Source: a bacterium
GTDB lineage: Bacteria > Krumholzibacteriota > Krumholzibacteriia > JACNKJ01
NCBI GenBank assembly: GCA_024231955.1
Contig: JAAEPZ010001024.1
Coordinates: 496,001 to 560,000, forward strand
Length of the DNA: 64,000 nucleotides
Direction: 5' to 3'
In this document: piece after piece, positions 1 to 7,986 of the stretch
Numbering within the stretch: position 1 is the stretch's first letter
How the letters are laid out: every line of letters starts with the position of its first letter
Program-made: the position numbers and the translations under genes
The notes under the pieces: model-generated
The model's input: the letters and a program-made list of their open reading frames with translations, nothing else
The model's database searches: none
What the model was told of the DNA's origin: nothing

Positions 1-1
1 G

Positions 2-889
2 GATGATGCGATCATCAACCCGAGTTTGAGTCTGACCGGTAAGCGCAAGTTCTTCGACATCGGCACCACCAGCATCACGCTCAAGTTCTCGCGTCTCCAG
101 TACTGGCACAATCCAAAATTGTGCAATGAGGAGTATCGCGGTTCAGTCAGGCAGGATGTGGGCAAGGGTCGGAGTTTGGAGCTCTACTACTCCTACAGTC
201 CGTCGAAGTACCTGCGGCAGCTCAACGACAGGCCGCCGAATGTCTCGGACAACATCTCGATGACCAGTCAGGAGTTCAGGTTGACGCGCAACAAGGTCGT
301 GGCGACCTGGCGGCACAAGCTGCGCAAGAATCTGAATCTGCGGCTCATGATGACCCGCAAGCTCTACTTCTACAACAGGCCGCACCTCGAGAACGACACC
401 TGGGCCTACGACTGGCAGGCCACGGCCTACTGGACCATCAACAAGCCTTTCCGGCTGACGCTGGATTACGCCTACACCGACGCCAATGCGCTCGGCATTG
501 ATGTCGACGGGCAGGTACTCGATACGAGTCCGGCCTCGGACGGCACCTACAAGGGGAACAAGTTCAACATGGAGCTGCGGTGGAAACCGCCGTTCAAGCA
601 GATCGTCAAGGACATCACGGTGCGGGCACAGTACTCGGTCGCGTATTTTTCGGCCGAGGGCTGCAATACGATTGGTGAGGACTCTTACCATGTCAGCCGC
701 CAGGACAACATGTATACCTATCAGATCAAGGCATCGCGCAAACTGCCTTACTATCCGAAGATCAGCACCAACTTCGGTTTCGGGTATGCGCAGCGTCTGG
801 TTGATTCCCTGATGTGGGGCGATATCAAGGCTGACAAGAACTGGATTTCGCGGACCTTCTGGCTGGGCTTCAGCTACAAACTGTTTTAA
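2..889 (+). CDS. C-terminal part of an outer-membrane beta-barrel protein (5' end outside window)
   Basis: The reading frame is open from base 2 (DDAIINPSLSL...), so the gene begins before the window; the in-frame TTG at 26 is not a credible start. The visible 295 residues are alternating polar/aromatic strands typical of a transmembrane beta-barrel (for example LELYYSYSPSKYL, RLTLDYAYTDA, FWLGFSYKLF) and the protein ends in phenylalanine, the usual last residue recognised by the BAM assembly machinery. No plug or catalytic motif is visible. It ends 15 bases before the next lipoprotein gene, which has its own ribosome-binding site, so the two are probably co-transcribed. The barrel family cannot be named from this fragment. 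Confidence 0.75.
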   Translation, partial: DDAIINPSLSLTGKRKFFDIGTTSITLKFSRLQYWHNPKLCNEEYRGSVRQDVGKGRSLELYYSYSPSKYLRQLNDRPPNVSDNISMTSQEFRLTRNKVVATWRHKLRKNLNLRLMMTRKLYFYNRPHLENDTWAYDWQATAYWTINKPFRLTLDYAYTDANALGIDVDGQVLDTSPASDGTYKGNKFNMELRWKPPFKQIVKDITVRAQYSVAYFSAEGCNTIGEDSYHVSRQDNMYTYQIKASRKLPYYPKISTNFGFGYAQRLVDSLMWGDIKADKNWISRTFWLGFSYKLF

Positions 890-904
890 TCGCAAGGAGC
901 GGTA

Positions 905-3370
905 ATGAAGTCGACTTCAAAGCAATTCGTTTTATGGACGTGGCTGATAGCCCTTCTGGTGATGGCCATACTTCCGACAGGTTGCGGCAAAGAGGATCTC
1001 TATACGATTCCCGATTCGCCCTACAAGGTTGTCGGACGCCTGCCTCTGCCCTCGATCAACACCGGTGTCGACGTCCTCGGCGACTACGCCTATGTATCCG
1101 GCGGCCAGGCGGGGATTCACGTGATCGACATCAGCGATCCCGGCAGTCCGGCGCTGGTGAAGACGATCAATACGATCAAGTTCGCGGATGGCGTCCAGGT
1201 GATCCGCACCTTCGCCAACCATGAGGTTGTGGATATCGCCATGATTGTCGAGGGCACCGAGGGTGTGACGACATACAACATCACCGATCCCTCGAGCGCG
1301 GAGCCGTTCGGCCAGGGCACCACGGCCGTCAACGGCAAAGGTCTCTGCATCGTCGAACGGGAGGATCCGGATGAACCGTTCATCGCCTTCCTCGCCGAAA
1401 CCTGGAAGGGCGTCAGGGTCTTCGAGTCCGACCCCGTCTATCCCGGGGTTCTCGCCTACCATGGCGCCTTCGTCGGCACCAGGGGTTATGCGATGGATGT
1501 GGCCTACAAGGATGGCTACGGGTTCATCGCCGATGATCAGATGGGTCTCATTGTGATCGACTTCCATACTCTCGTGCTCCACGAGATGCCCGAGGTCGGC
1601 TGGATTGACACGCTGGGTAATGCTCTGAGCATCGCCATCAAGGGCGACTATGCCTTTATCGCCGACAAGCGGCAGGGTATGGCGGTGTTCGACATCAGCG
1701 ATCCGGCCAACCCGACGCATGTCACGCAGTTGCCCCTGGACAGCTGGTGTCTGGATATCGAGATTCGTGATAACCTGGCCTTCATCGCCGCCGATGATGC
1801 CGGTCTGCACATCGTGGATATCACCAATCCGACGGCGCCCAAGTATGCGGGCAACGTCCGCACCCCGTTCGCGACGGGTGTCTGCGTTACTGAGAGCGGC
1901 CTGGTTCTGGTCACTGACGAGAACGACGGTCTCTATGTTCTGCAGGGTCCCGCCTTCGCCGATGTCGCGCCGCCCGCCCCCTGCTATAATCTTGGAGCGA
2001 CGGTTCTGAATCACAACAGCATCGAGGTCAGCTGGTTCTCCCCCGGCGACGACAGGTTCGAGGGGATCGCCACATCGTTCGACCTCCGTTATGCGTCGAC
2101 GGAGATCCTGACCGAGGGCGACTGGGCCGCCGCCACCGTGGTTGCGGGAATACCGGTACCCGAGGTCGTCGGCACAGAGCACACCTTCACGGTGGCCGGT
2201 CTGACCCCCGAAACGGACTACCACTTCGCTCTGCGCACCAGTGACGAGGTCGGTCACATCTCCAACCTGGGGCCCAATGCATCGGCCACGACCTATCCCG
2301 AAGGGACCTATCTGGCAGGTGGTGGCGTCAGCTCCACGTTCGGTCTGTACACCTCAACCTATACTTTCAGCATCACCTACTTCGACAGCGATGGTGATGA
2401 GCCGGTCACGCATGATGTCGTTATCGACGGCACGCCGGTGGCGATGACTCATGTTTCCGGCACCTTCCAGCTTGGTGCCCTTTACTCATATGAGGGTTCG
2501 CTGGCCACGGGCAGCCATGACTTCTACTTCTCCTTTGACGACGGCAACGGCCACGCGGTGGAAACCCCGGTCGGTCCCGAGATCAGTGTGGGTGTCTATA
2601 TCTTCGATCAGGGCAGCCCTGAGGATGAACCCGGTCGCGATGCGGATGAGCTGCAACACCCCGTAATGCTCACCCGCGAATTGATCTGCTCACCCACCGA
2701 GGTGACTCAAGCCGAATGGACCGCGCTTGTCGGGTCGAATCCCTCGACTTATGTCGGCGACGACCTGCCCGTACACAACATCACCTGGCTCCAGGCGATC
2801 AACTACTGCAACCTGCTCTCCGCCAGTGAAGGCATGGATGCCGTCTATACGGTCGTCGGCAGCGACGCCAGCGGCGTCTCCTGTGACTTCGAAGCCAACG
2901 GTTGGCGCTTGCCGACTGAGGCCGAGTGGGAGTACTTCTGTCGGGCGGGTGCAACCACAGCCCTCTGCAACGGCGAGATTACGATTGTCGAACCTCTCCA
3001 GGAGGATCCCAATCTAGCTGCCGTCGGCTGGTACGACTGGAATACCAGCGATCTGCCCGATCCCGATCAGACCGCCGCCTTGCTGCAGCCGCAGCCTGTC
3101 GGCGGCAAGGCGCCCAATGCGCTGGGTCTCTATGATATGCACGGCAATGTGCGGGAGATGTGCTGGGATTGGTACGTCGCCTATCAGGAGGGTGAAGTGA
3201 TGGATCCGACCGGCCTGGCCGGCGGCTACCAGAAGGTGATTCGCGGCGGAGCCTGGGATCTGGGCCCCGCCTATAGCCGCAGCGCGAATCGTGAAATGAT
3301 TCCGCCGGCGTCCGCCTCCGAATTCCCGAACATCGGCTTCCGCGTCGTTCGCAGGAATATCTCAGGTTAA
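905..3370 (+). CDS. Lipoprotein: LVIVD 7-blade propeller + fibronectin III + FGE/sulfatase-modifying-factor-like domain
   Basis: The start is set by AAGGAGCGGTA just upstream. Residues 1-27 form a lipoprotein signal ending in LPTGC, so the mature protein is lipid-anchored. Residues about 45-350 hold seven approximately 42-residue LVIVD repeats (pattern DYAFIADKRQGMAVFDISDP), the number expected for one seven-bladed propeller. A fibronectin type III-like domain follows (about 355-465), then a beta-sandwich stretch, then a formylglycine-generating-enzyme-like domain (about 580-815) with typical landmarks: VTQAEW, WRLPTEAEWEYFCRAG, MHGNVREMCWDW, RGGAW and GFRVVR. True FGE activity needs a specific cysteine pair, which I cannot confirm; many such domains are non-catalytic or act in other modifications or binding. 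It probably works at the envelope with the preceding barrel protein. Confidence 0.85.
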   Translation: MKSTSKQFVLWTWLIALLVMAILPTGCGKEDLYTIPDSPYKVVGRLPLPSINTGVDVLGDYAYVSGGQAGIHVIDISDPGSPALVKTINTIKFADGVQVIRTFANHEVVDIAMIVEGTEGVTTYNITDPSSAEPFGQGTTAVNGKGLCIVEREDPDEPFIAFLAETWKGVRVFESDPVYPGVLAYHGAFVGTRGYAMDVAYKDGYGFIADDQMGLIVIDFHTLVLHEMPEVGWIDTLGNALSIAIKGDYAFIADKRQGMAVFDISDPANPTHVTQLPLDSWCLDIEIRDNLAFIAADDAGLHIVDITNPTAPKYAGNVRTPFATGVCVTESGLVLVTDENDGLYVLQGPAFADVAPPAPCYNLGATVLNHNSIEVSWFSPGDDRFEGIATSFDLRYASTEILTEGDWAAATVVAGIPVPEVVGTEHTFTVAGLTPETDYHFALRTSDEVGHISNLGPNASATTYPEGTYLAGGGVSSTFGLYTSTYTFSITYFDSDGDEPVTHDVVIDGTPVAMTHVSGTFQLGALYSYEGSLATGSHDFYFSFDDGNGHAVETPVGPEISVGVYIFDQGSPEDEPGRDADELQHPVMLTRELICSPTEVTQAEWTALVGSNPSTYVGDDLPVHNITWLQAINYCNLLSASEGMDAVYTVVGSDASGVSCDFEANGWRLPTEAEWEYFCRAGATTALCNGEITIVEPLQEDPNLAAVGWYDWNTSDLPDPDQTAALLQPQPVGGKAPNALGLYDMHGNVREMCWDWYVAYQEGEVMDPTGLAGGYQKVIRGGAWDLGPAYSRSANREMIPPASASEFPNIGFRVVRRNISG

Positions 3371-3380
3371 ACAGAAATGG

Positions 3381-3400
3381 ACCCCGGCTTCGGCCGGGGT
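3381..3400 (+). terminator. 8-bp hairpin with a TTCG tetraloop after the FGE-like lipoprotein gene
   Basis: ACCCCGGC-TTCG-GCCGGGGT is a perfect eight-base-pair stem closed by the very stable cUUCGg tetraloop, ten bases after the stop codon. No T-run follows, so it may be a 3'-end stabiliser or an inefficient terminator before the next gene. Confidence 0.55.
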
Positions 3401-3427
3401 CCCGCCTCATTCGAGAAGGGACGCCCC

Positions 3428-4522
3428 ATGGCGGTCAAGGAACGCTTCCATTTCATCGATCAGTTCAGAGGATTGATAGGTGTGATGATGGCCCTCGGGC
3501 ACAGCAACGAGTACTTCAATCACGTCTGGTTCCACTTCAAGTTCTGGGACCCCACATTTCCCAACGGTGCGCAGTTCGGCTTGCGTTACATGGGTTATCT
3601 GTGCGCGCCGGGGTTCCTGATCATGAATGGCGCCATGGTCTACTGGGCCTTCATCCGTCGCCTCAAGCGGGGCGACAACGTCTGGCACGCGCGCTGGGAT
3701 TTCATCCAGAGGGGACTGTTCCTGATTCTGGTGCAACTGGTCTGGGTGAACTCGGCCTGGGGCGCATTTTCCCGTTTGCGCCTTGATCACTTCGGCATCA
3801 TCGCCACCATCGGTACGTCGATGATAATACTGTCCTTCATGATCAGCTGGAAGTGGTGGGCGCGCCTCTCTCTGGCGGGGGCGATCTACCTGGTTTACCC
3901 GTTCATCCTCAAGATCCCGCACAATCCGGACAGCTGGACGCACTATCTCATGGAGATGTTCCTCGTTACGGGCGACTTCAATCTCTATCCGGTTTTGCCC
4001 TGGTTCGCCATGGCGCTCGTGGGATCGGTTATGGCTCACTTCTGGTTCGAGTCGTGGAAGTCACACGCGGAGCGATCCAAGAAGAGCATGTTGATCGGAT
4101 TGGGTCTGGTAGCCGTTGCCGTGCTGGTTCGTCTCGGTCGCGGCTACGGCAACATCTTTCCCTACAGTGAGATCTTCAGCTGGTCGTTCTTCATCGATCA
4201 GAAGTATCCGCCGAGTCTGTCCCACATGTTGTGGTTCACGGGCGAGGTGATTTTCTTTGTCGGGCTGTTCTGCCGCATCGGCATGCACAACAATGTTCTC
4301 AAGCCGTTGGGCTTTATCGGCAAAGTGCCGCTCTTCTTTTATGCGGTCCATATACCTCTGCTGGCCATATTCACCCGCCGACTGGGAATCTACTATCGCG
4401 AGGGGGCGGTCATCGCTTCGTTCGTGGGGTGGATCGGCCTCCTTCTGGTCATGTACCCGTTGGCTCTCTGGTTCGGTAAGGTCAAGCGCAAGAGCAAGAA
4501 CAAGCTGATTCAGATGATCTAG
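3428..4522 (+). CDS. DUF1624/HGSNAT-like multi-pass membrane acyltransferase
   Basis: The start ATG at 3428 is chosen because GAGAAGGG lies 7 bases upstream and the family's N-terminal motif begins at once (HFIDQFRGLIGVMMALGHSNEYF, the equivalent of the 'xxDxxRGxxxxxMxxxH' helix). A 17-codon upstream extension would include the preceding hairpin and is unlikely. The protein has 364 residues and about ten hydrophobic segments, with GYLCAPGFLIMNGAMVYW matching the second conserved helix (PxFFFLxG type). Related proteins move acyl groups from a carrier across the membrane to sugars, as human heparan-alpha-glucosaminide N-acetyltransferase does. The acceptor here is unknown. The call rests on the N-terminal motif and topology. 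Confidence 0.72.
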   Translation: MAVKERFHFIDQFRGLIGVMMALGHSNEYFNHVWFHFKFWDPTFPNGAQFGLRYMGYLCAPGFLIMNGAMVYWAFIRRLKRGDNVWHARWDFIQRGLFLILVQLVWVNSAWGAFSRLRLDHFGIIATIGTSMIILSFMISWKWWARLSLAGAIYLVYPFILKIPHNPDSWTHYLMEMFLVTGDFNLYPVLPWFAMALVGSVMAHFWFESWKSHAERSKKSMLIGLGLVAVAVLVRLGRGYGNIFPYSEIFSWSFFIDQKYPPSLSHMLWFTGEVIFFVGLFCRIGMHNNVLKPLGFIGKVPLFFYAVHIPLLAIFTRRLGIYYREGAVIASFVGWIGLLLVMYPLALWFGKVKRKSKNKLIQMI

Positions 4523-4526
4523 TGTC

Positions 4527-4560
4527 TCGGGAGTATCGCGCTGGCGCTCGCTACTCCCGA
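4527..4560 (+). terminator. Hairpin just after the membrane acyltransferase gene
   Basis: TCGGGAGTA (4527-4535) pairs with TACTCCCGA (4552-4560) four bases after the stop codon. It has no T-run and is followed 40 bases later by a stronger terminator. Confidence 0.5.
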
Positions 4561-4599
4561 TACCTATTGCGGAAGCCTTCGGCTCCTGCCGGTAATAAA

Positions 4600-4640
4600 C
4601 ACAAGAAAAGGCTCGGCATTTGCCGAGCCTTTTTCTTGTG
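4600..4640. terminator. Bidirectional rho-independent terminator between convergent genes
   Basis: CACAAGAAAAGGCTCGGCA, a two-base TT loop, and its near-perfect complement (one extra T) form a long stem. GGCTCGGCA/TGCCGAGCC is the GC-rich core, and A- and T-runs on either side serve both strands. It sits between the plus-strand acyltransferase gene and the minus-strand end of cheR. Confidence 0.85.
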
Positions 4641-4695
4641 ACTCTATCGCGGCGATAGGGCACACTGAACTGATGGCCGACCGTGAGGTCGATAA

Positions 4696-5634
4696 TCAGC
4701 TTATATTGGTGTTCTTCAGCCGCGAATTGATATTCGCCAACATTTCCTTAATCTTTTCACTGTCTACCTTGCTGGTCTGCACCTCGGAGGGGGCTTTGGA
4801 CTCGTAGTACATGTCCGAGTTGTGATGCCTGATTTTGAAGTTGTCACTGTAATGATCTATGGTCTCGGATGAACCCAGGAACATTGTCCCATTCGGGTTG
4901 AGCGCACGCCAAACCTTGTTGAACAGTTCATGCTTGAATTCATCGGAAAAGTAGATGGCCACATAGCGCACCAGGATGATATCGAAAGTTCCTATCAAGC
5001 CGAAGCTGTCCTGCAGGTTCATGAATTTGAAATCGACAAGATCCTTAACCTTGTTGCTCAGTATCCAGTTTCGCCCCTGCTGTTCAAAGTAGCGCTCCTT
5101 GAACTCCGGCGGCAGACCACGATCCACCTGGATTCCGTTGTAACTGGCGGAGCGGGCGGTTTGCAGAGCGGGGTGTGAAATGTCCGTACCCAGTATCTCA
5201 AACATCTCGGGTTTGAGGGCCGTTTGGGTTCTCATGAACTCAAGGGCCGTCATCACCATGGAGAATGCTTCCTGCCCGGTTGAAGACGCGGCTGACCAGA
5301 TGCGCAACTTCCGCCTTTTGCCCTGGCGAACCTCCTCGGCGTACTGGGGCAAAAGCACCTCTCTGAATACCCGAAACGGTCCTCCATCCCTGAACCAGAG
5401 AGTTTCATTGGTCGTCATGGCATCAACGATCACATCGCGCAGGCGATGGCTTTTGTCGGTTGAAACCTTGAGGTACAAATCCATATAGCTGTTGCACTTC
5501 TCGGAGGCTACAAGATCCCGTAGTCTGGTTTCCACCAGGTACTGCTTGTTGTCGGCGAGAGAAATTCCACACTCTTTTTCGATGTAGGCGCGCAGAAACT
5601 TGTATGCGTCTTCCGTGATTTTGATATCACTCAT
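4696..5634 (-). CDS. cheR: CheR, chemoreceptor glutamate methyltransferase
   Basis: 312 residues. An all-helical N-terminal domain (about 5-80, AYKFLRAYIEKECGISL) is followed by the SAM-binding methyltransferase domain, with RIWSAASSTGQEAFSMVM as the SAM-contacting loop, LGTDIS, and FDIILVRYVAIYF. CheR transfers methyl groups from S-adenosylmethionine to glutamates on chemoreceptor signalling helices for adaptation. It is the last gene of the chemotaxis operon: its ATG overlaps the stop of the upstream response regulator by one base (TAATG), implying translational coupling. The substrate is presumably the receptor at 17445, among others elsewhere. No C-terminal TPR or receptor-tail pentapeptide partner is visible. 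Confidence 0.95.
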   Translation of the reverse strand: MSDIKITEDAYKFLRAYIEKECGISLADNKQYLVETRLRDLVASEKCNSYMDLYLKVSTDKSHRLRDVIVDAMTTNETLWFRDGGPFRVFREVLLPQYAEEVRQGKRRKLRIWSAASSTGQEAFSMVMTALEFMRTQTALKPEMFEILGTDISHPALQTARSASYNGIQVDRGLPPEFKERYFEQQGRNWILSNKVKDLVDFKFMNLQDSFGLIGTFDIILVRYVAIYFSDEFKHELFNKVWRALNPNGTMFLGSSETIDHYSDNFKIRHHNSDMYYESKAPSEVQTSKVDSEKIKEMLANINSRLKNTNIS

Positions 5635-6209
5635 TATGTGTGGCTCATTTCCAGGCAGCCAATTGCTTCCCTGATCAGTTTCAGTTTCACATTTGGTTCT
5701 ACGGGTGAATCAAGAATTTCCAGAATCTGAAGAAGGGCATCGCCTGATCTTGAAAGTTTCTCCTCCGTCTTTTGAGCTGACCGCGAAACATCCTCCGAGA
5801 TGGTGTCCATCGCGTAGCGATAGTCTTCGACCTCTCGCTGAGATTGAATCAAGGTTCTGAGATTTTCGACCTTCTCGGTCAGAAGCTCGATACTGATGGG
5901 TTTGGCCAGATAATCCCGGGCGCCTTTTTGCATGGATTCGATTGCCGATTCAACCGAAGTATAGGCCGTCATCATGATGACCTCCGTCTGGGGGCGATCT
6001 CTCTTCACCCGCTCCAGGACATCAATTCCGGACATTCCAGGCATTATCAAGTCCGTTATCAGAATATCAGCCGGATTGCTTTTCAGCACCTCTATCGCCT
6101 CTTCACCGGACTGAGCTTCGAGGATCTTCTCGTTTGGATACGCCTTTTCCAACGACTTGGAGATAAGCTTCAAAGTTGTGCGATCATCATCGACACACAA
6201 AATCGTCAT
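5634..6209 (-). CDS. CheY-like response regulator with a helical C-terminal extension
   Basis: 191 residues. The receiver domain (1-122) has the acidic pair (CVDDD), the phospho-acceptor aspartate in ADILITDLIMPGMSG, a T in MMTAYTS and the lysine in YLAKPIS. The remaining 65 residues (DYRYAMDTISEDVSRSAQK...) are charged and helical and match no output domain I recognise. Its start overlaps the cheB stop by four bases (ATGA) and its stop overlaps the cheR start. As the only stand-alone receiver in the operon, it is the natural candidate for the CheY role at the flagellar switch, but the tail is unusual for CheY and could instead make it an adaptation or phosphate-sink regulator. Confidence 0.85.
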   Translation of the reverse strand: MTILCVDDDRTTLKLISKSLEKAYPNEKILEAQSGEEAIEVLKSNPADILITDLIMPGMSGIDVLERVKRDRPQTEVIMMTAYTSVESAIESMQKGARDYLAKPISIELLTEKVENLRTLIQSQREVEDYRYAMDTISEDVSRSAQKTEEKLSRSGDALLQILEILDSPVEPNVKLKLIREAIGCLEMSHT

Positions 6210-7330
6210 ACGCGGACTCCAGTGCGATTGGCAAGGAATACTAGACGGTCGGCGATGTCCTCAAGCTTGAGCGACTCATCCGAAAGACCCGCATCGTCAA
6301 CAGCACGAGGCATGCCATACACCACACAGGTATCTTCCGACTGACTGACGCAATAGCACTGATTTGATGCCTTTAGAGACGCAACACCCTTCTCCCCGTC
6401 ATAGCCCATTCCGGTGAGAATGGCCGTAAGCACGGGACGCTTCTCGTCGAGTTCGGCCAGGGAGCGGAAGAGCACGTCGACTGCGGGTTTAACGCTGTTC
6501 TCGGGGGGGCCGTTATTTGTTCTTATCGTCGGCTTGCCATTCTCCATCTTGACGATCAGATGTTTCTCCCCCGGAGCGATATACACTACCCCCGCTCTGG
6601 GGATATCTCCCGCCCGGGCTTCGACCACCTCAAGCGCACACTTGTCATTCAGGTGCTTGGCGAAAAGAGCGGTAAAGGATTTGGGCATGTGCTGCACGAT
6701 GAAAATCGGCAGAGGGTAATTCGACGGCAGTTTAGGCAACAGTTTACCCAGAGCCTCGGGACCTCCGGTTGAAACGCCGATGGCGGTAGCCCAAAAACCA
6801 CCTCTTGGCGCCCTGCTGGGTCTCATCGTCTTCCGCACGCCGGAAGGGCCCCCCGGAGTTTTGGCAACAGGCGCTTTCGGTTTCGGGGGGATGTGGGAGG
6901 TGACTTTCCGGGCGGTGCGTGCCGAAAACCGATTGATCAATGTGCTGATGACCGGTTTCAGTTCGTCCTGCAGAATCTTGATGGAGTGTTCGAAGCTGGT
7001 GCCTTCGGGTTTTCTGATGAAGGCGACGGCGCCGATCTCGAGCGCGTTAATCGTCTTGTCGATCCCCAGCTGGCTGGTGCTGCTGATCATGACGACATCG
7101 ACATCCTTGTAGGATTTGCGGATCTCCTTGAGGAGCTGGATGCCATCCATCTTCGGCATCTCCACATCCAGAAATACCACATCAAGCTTTTGCCTTTGCA
7201 GCACCTTCAGGCCCGCCTCACCATCCGGAGCCGTGAACAACTCGGTGATGGCTGAGACATCCTTCAACACTTCTCTGACGATCTTGCGATAGATTGCGCT
7301 ATCATCAACTATCAATGCCCTGAGGCTCAT
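6206..7330 (-). CDS. cheB: CheB, chemoreceptor methylesterase/deamidase with receiver domain
   Basis: 374 residues from the ATG at 7330. The start is chosen because the receiver domain begins directly (MSLRALIVDDSAIYRK); an in-frame ATG at 7450 would add 40 residues with no family resemblance and has no better ribosome-binding site. Receiver phospho-site: VVFLDVEMPKMDG. After a proline/lysine-rich linker comes the esterase domain with the catalytic serine in AIGVSTGGPEAL, the histidine in FIVQHMP and the aspartate in LTGMGYDGEKG. CheB removes receptor methyl groups when phosphorylated by CheA. It is translationally coupled to the downstream response regulator by an ATGA overlap. Confidence 0.93.
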   Translation of the reverse strand: MSLRALIVDDSAIYRKIVREVLKDVSAITELFTAPDGEAGLKVLQRQKLDVVFLDVEMPKMDGIQLLKEIRKSYKDVDVVMISSTSQLGIDKTINALEIGAVAFIRKPEGTSFEHSIKILQDELKPVISTLINRFSARTARKVTSHIPPKPKAPVAKTPGGPSGVRKTMRPSRAPRGGFWATAIGVSTGGPEALGKLLPKLPSNYPLPIFIVQHMPKSFTALFAKHLNDKCALEVVEARAGDIPRAGVVYIAPGEKHLIVKMENGKPTIRTNNGPPENSVKPAVDVLFRSLAELDEKRPVLTAILTGMGYDGEKGVASLKASNQCYCVSQSEDTCVVYGMPRAVDDAGLSDESLKLEDIADRLVFLANRTGVRV

Positions 7331-7458
7331 ATTCTGAATCCAATCACAATTCGAGGCGTGGTGAGCAATGAACGGAACGTCATCGTGACGATTCGGACCG
7401 CCCGCTTGACGATTATCGATTACTCGAAATCCTGGGCTGTTTGACTCCATCCGTAAGT

Positions 7459-7986
7459 CTAGACCGAGGTCTCCTTCATGCTGCTGAGCATTCCGCTCTG
7501 ACTGCGACCCATCCAGTGACTCATCACTTTCCTCATTTTCAGAATCAAAAGCAGTTTACCGTCCAGCTTGGCGACTCCCTGCAGGTTTTCACCGTCGATA
7601 CCCTTGGCGTTTGCCGGAGCGCTTTCAAGGTCCTCGTCATCAATGGACAGCACATCCGCTATGTCATCAACAAGGATTCCGATAACCTCATTGCCGATGT
7701 TGTCATCTATCTCGTCCGCACCCATGACCCGCGTAGACTCATCGGTTGTCTTCAGGATGATACAGTGTGAGTTCTTGTCCACCACTCGCGGCTCGAGGCC
7801 GAGGACGGTACTGAGGTCGAGCACAGTGATGATCTGACCTCTAAGATTGAGCATCCCGCGAATCCCGCTGGCGGCATGTTCCACGGGGGTGAACTCAACG
7901 TTGCGAATGATCTCCCTCACCAGCAGGATGTTGATGCCGAAGAGGTGATCATCCAATCGGAAAGAGGCGAACTGTTGCTCACGCAT
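7459..7986 (-). CDS. cheW: CheW, chemoreceptor-kinase coupling protein
   Basis: 175 residues, the usual CheW length. The SH3-like coupling fold is recognisable: FRLDDHLFGINILLVREIIR, then GMLNLRGQIITVLDLSTVLGL, then IGILVDDIADVLSI. CheW links the receptor tip to the CheA kinase. The start overlaps the end of cheA by eight bases, so the two are translationally coupled. There is a 128-base gap before the chosen cheB start, the only sizeable gap in the operon. Confidence 0.93.
   Translation of the reverse strand: MREQQFASFRLDDHLFGINILLVREIIRNVEFTPVEHAASGIRGMLNLRGQIITVLDLSTVLGLEPRVVDKNSHCIILKTTDESTRVMGADEIDDNIGNEVIGILVDDIADVLSIDDEDLESAPANAKGIDGENLQGVAKLDGKLLLILKMRKVMSHWMGRSQSGMLSSMKETSV

Noticed and set aside
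7331..7450. 40-residue N-terminal extension of CheB from the ATG at 7450
   Set aside because: No ribosome-binding site, no similarity to CheB N-termini, and the receiver domain begins exactly at the ATG at 7330.
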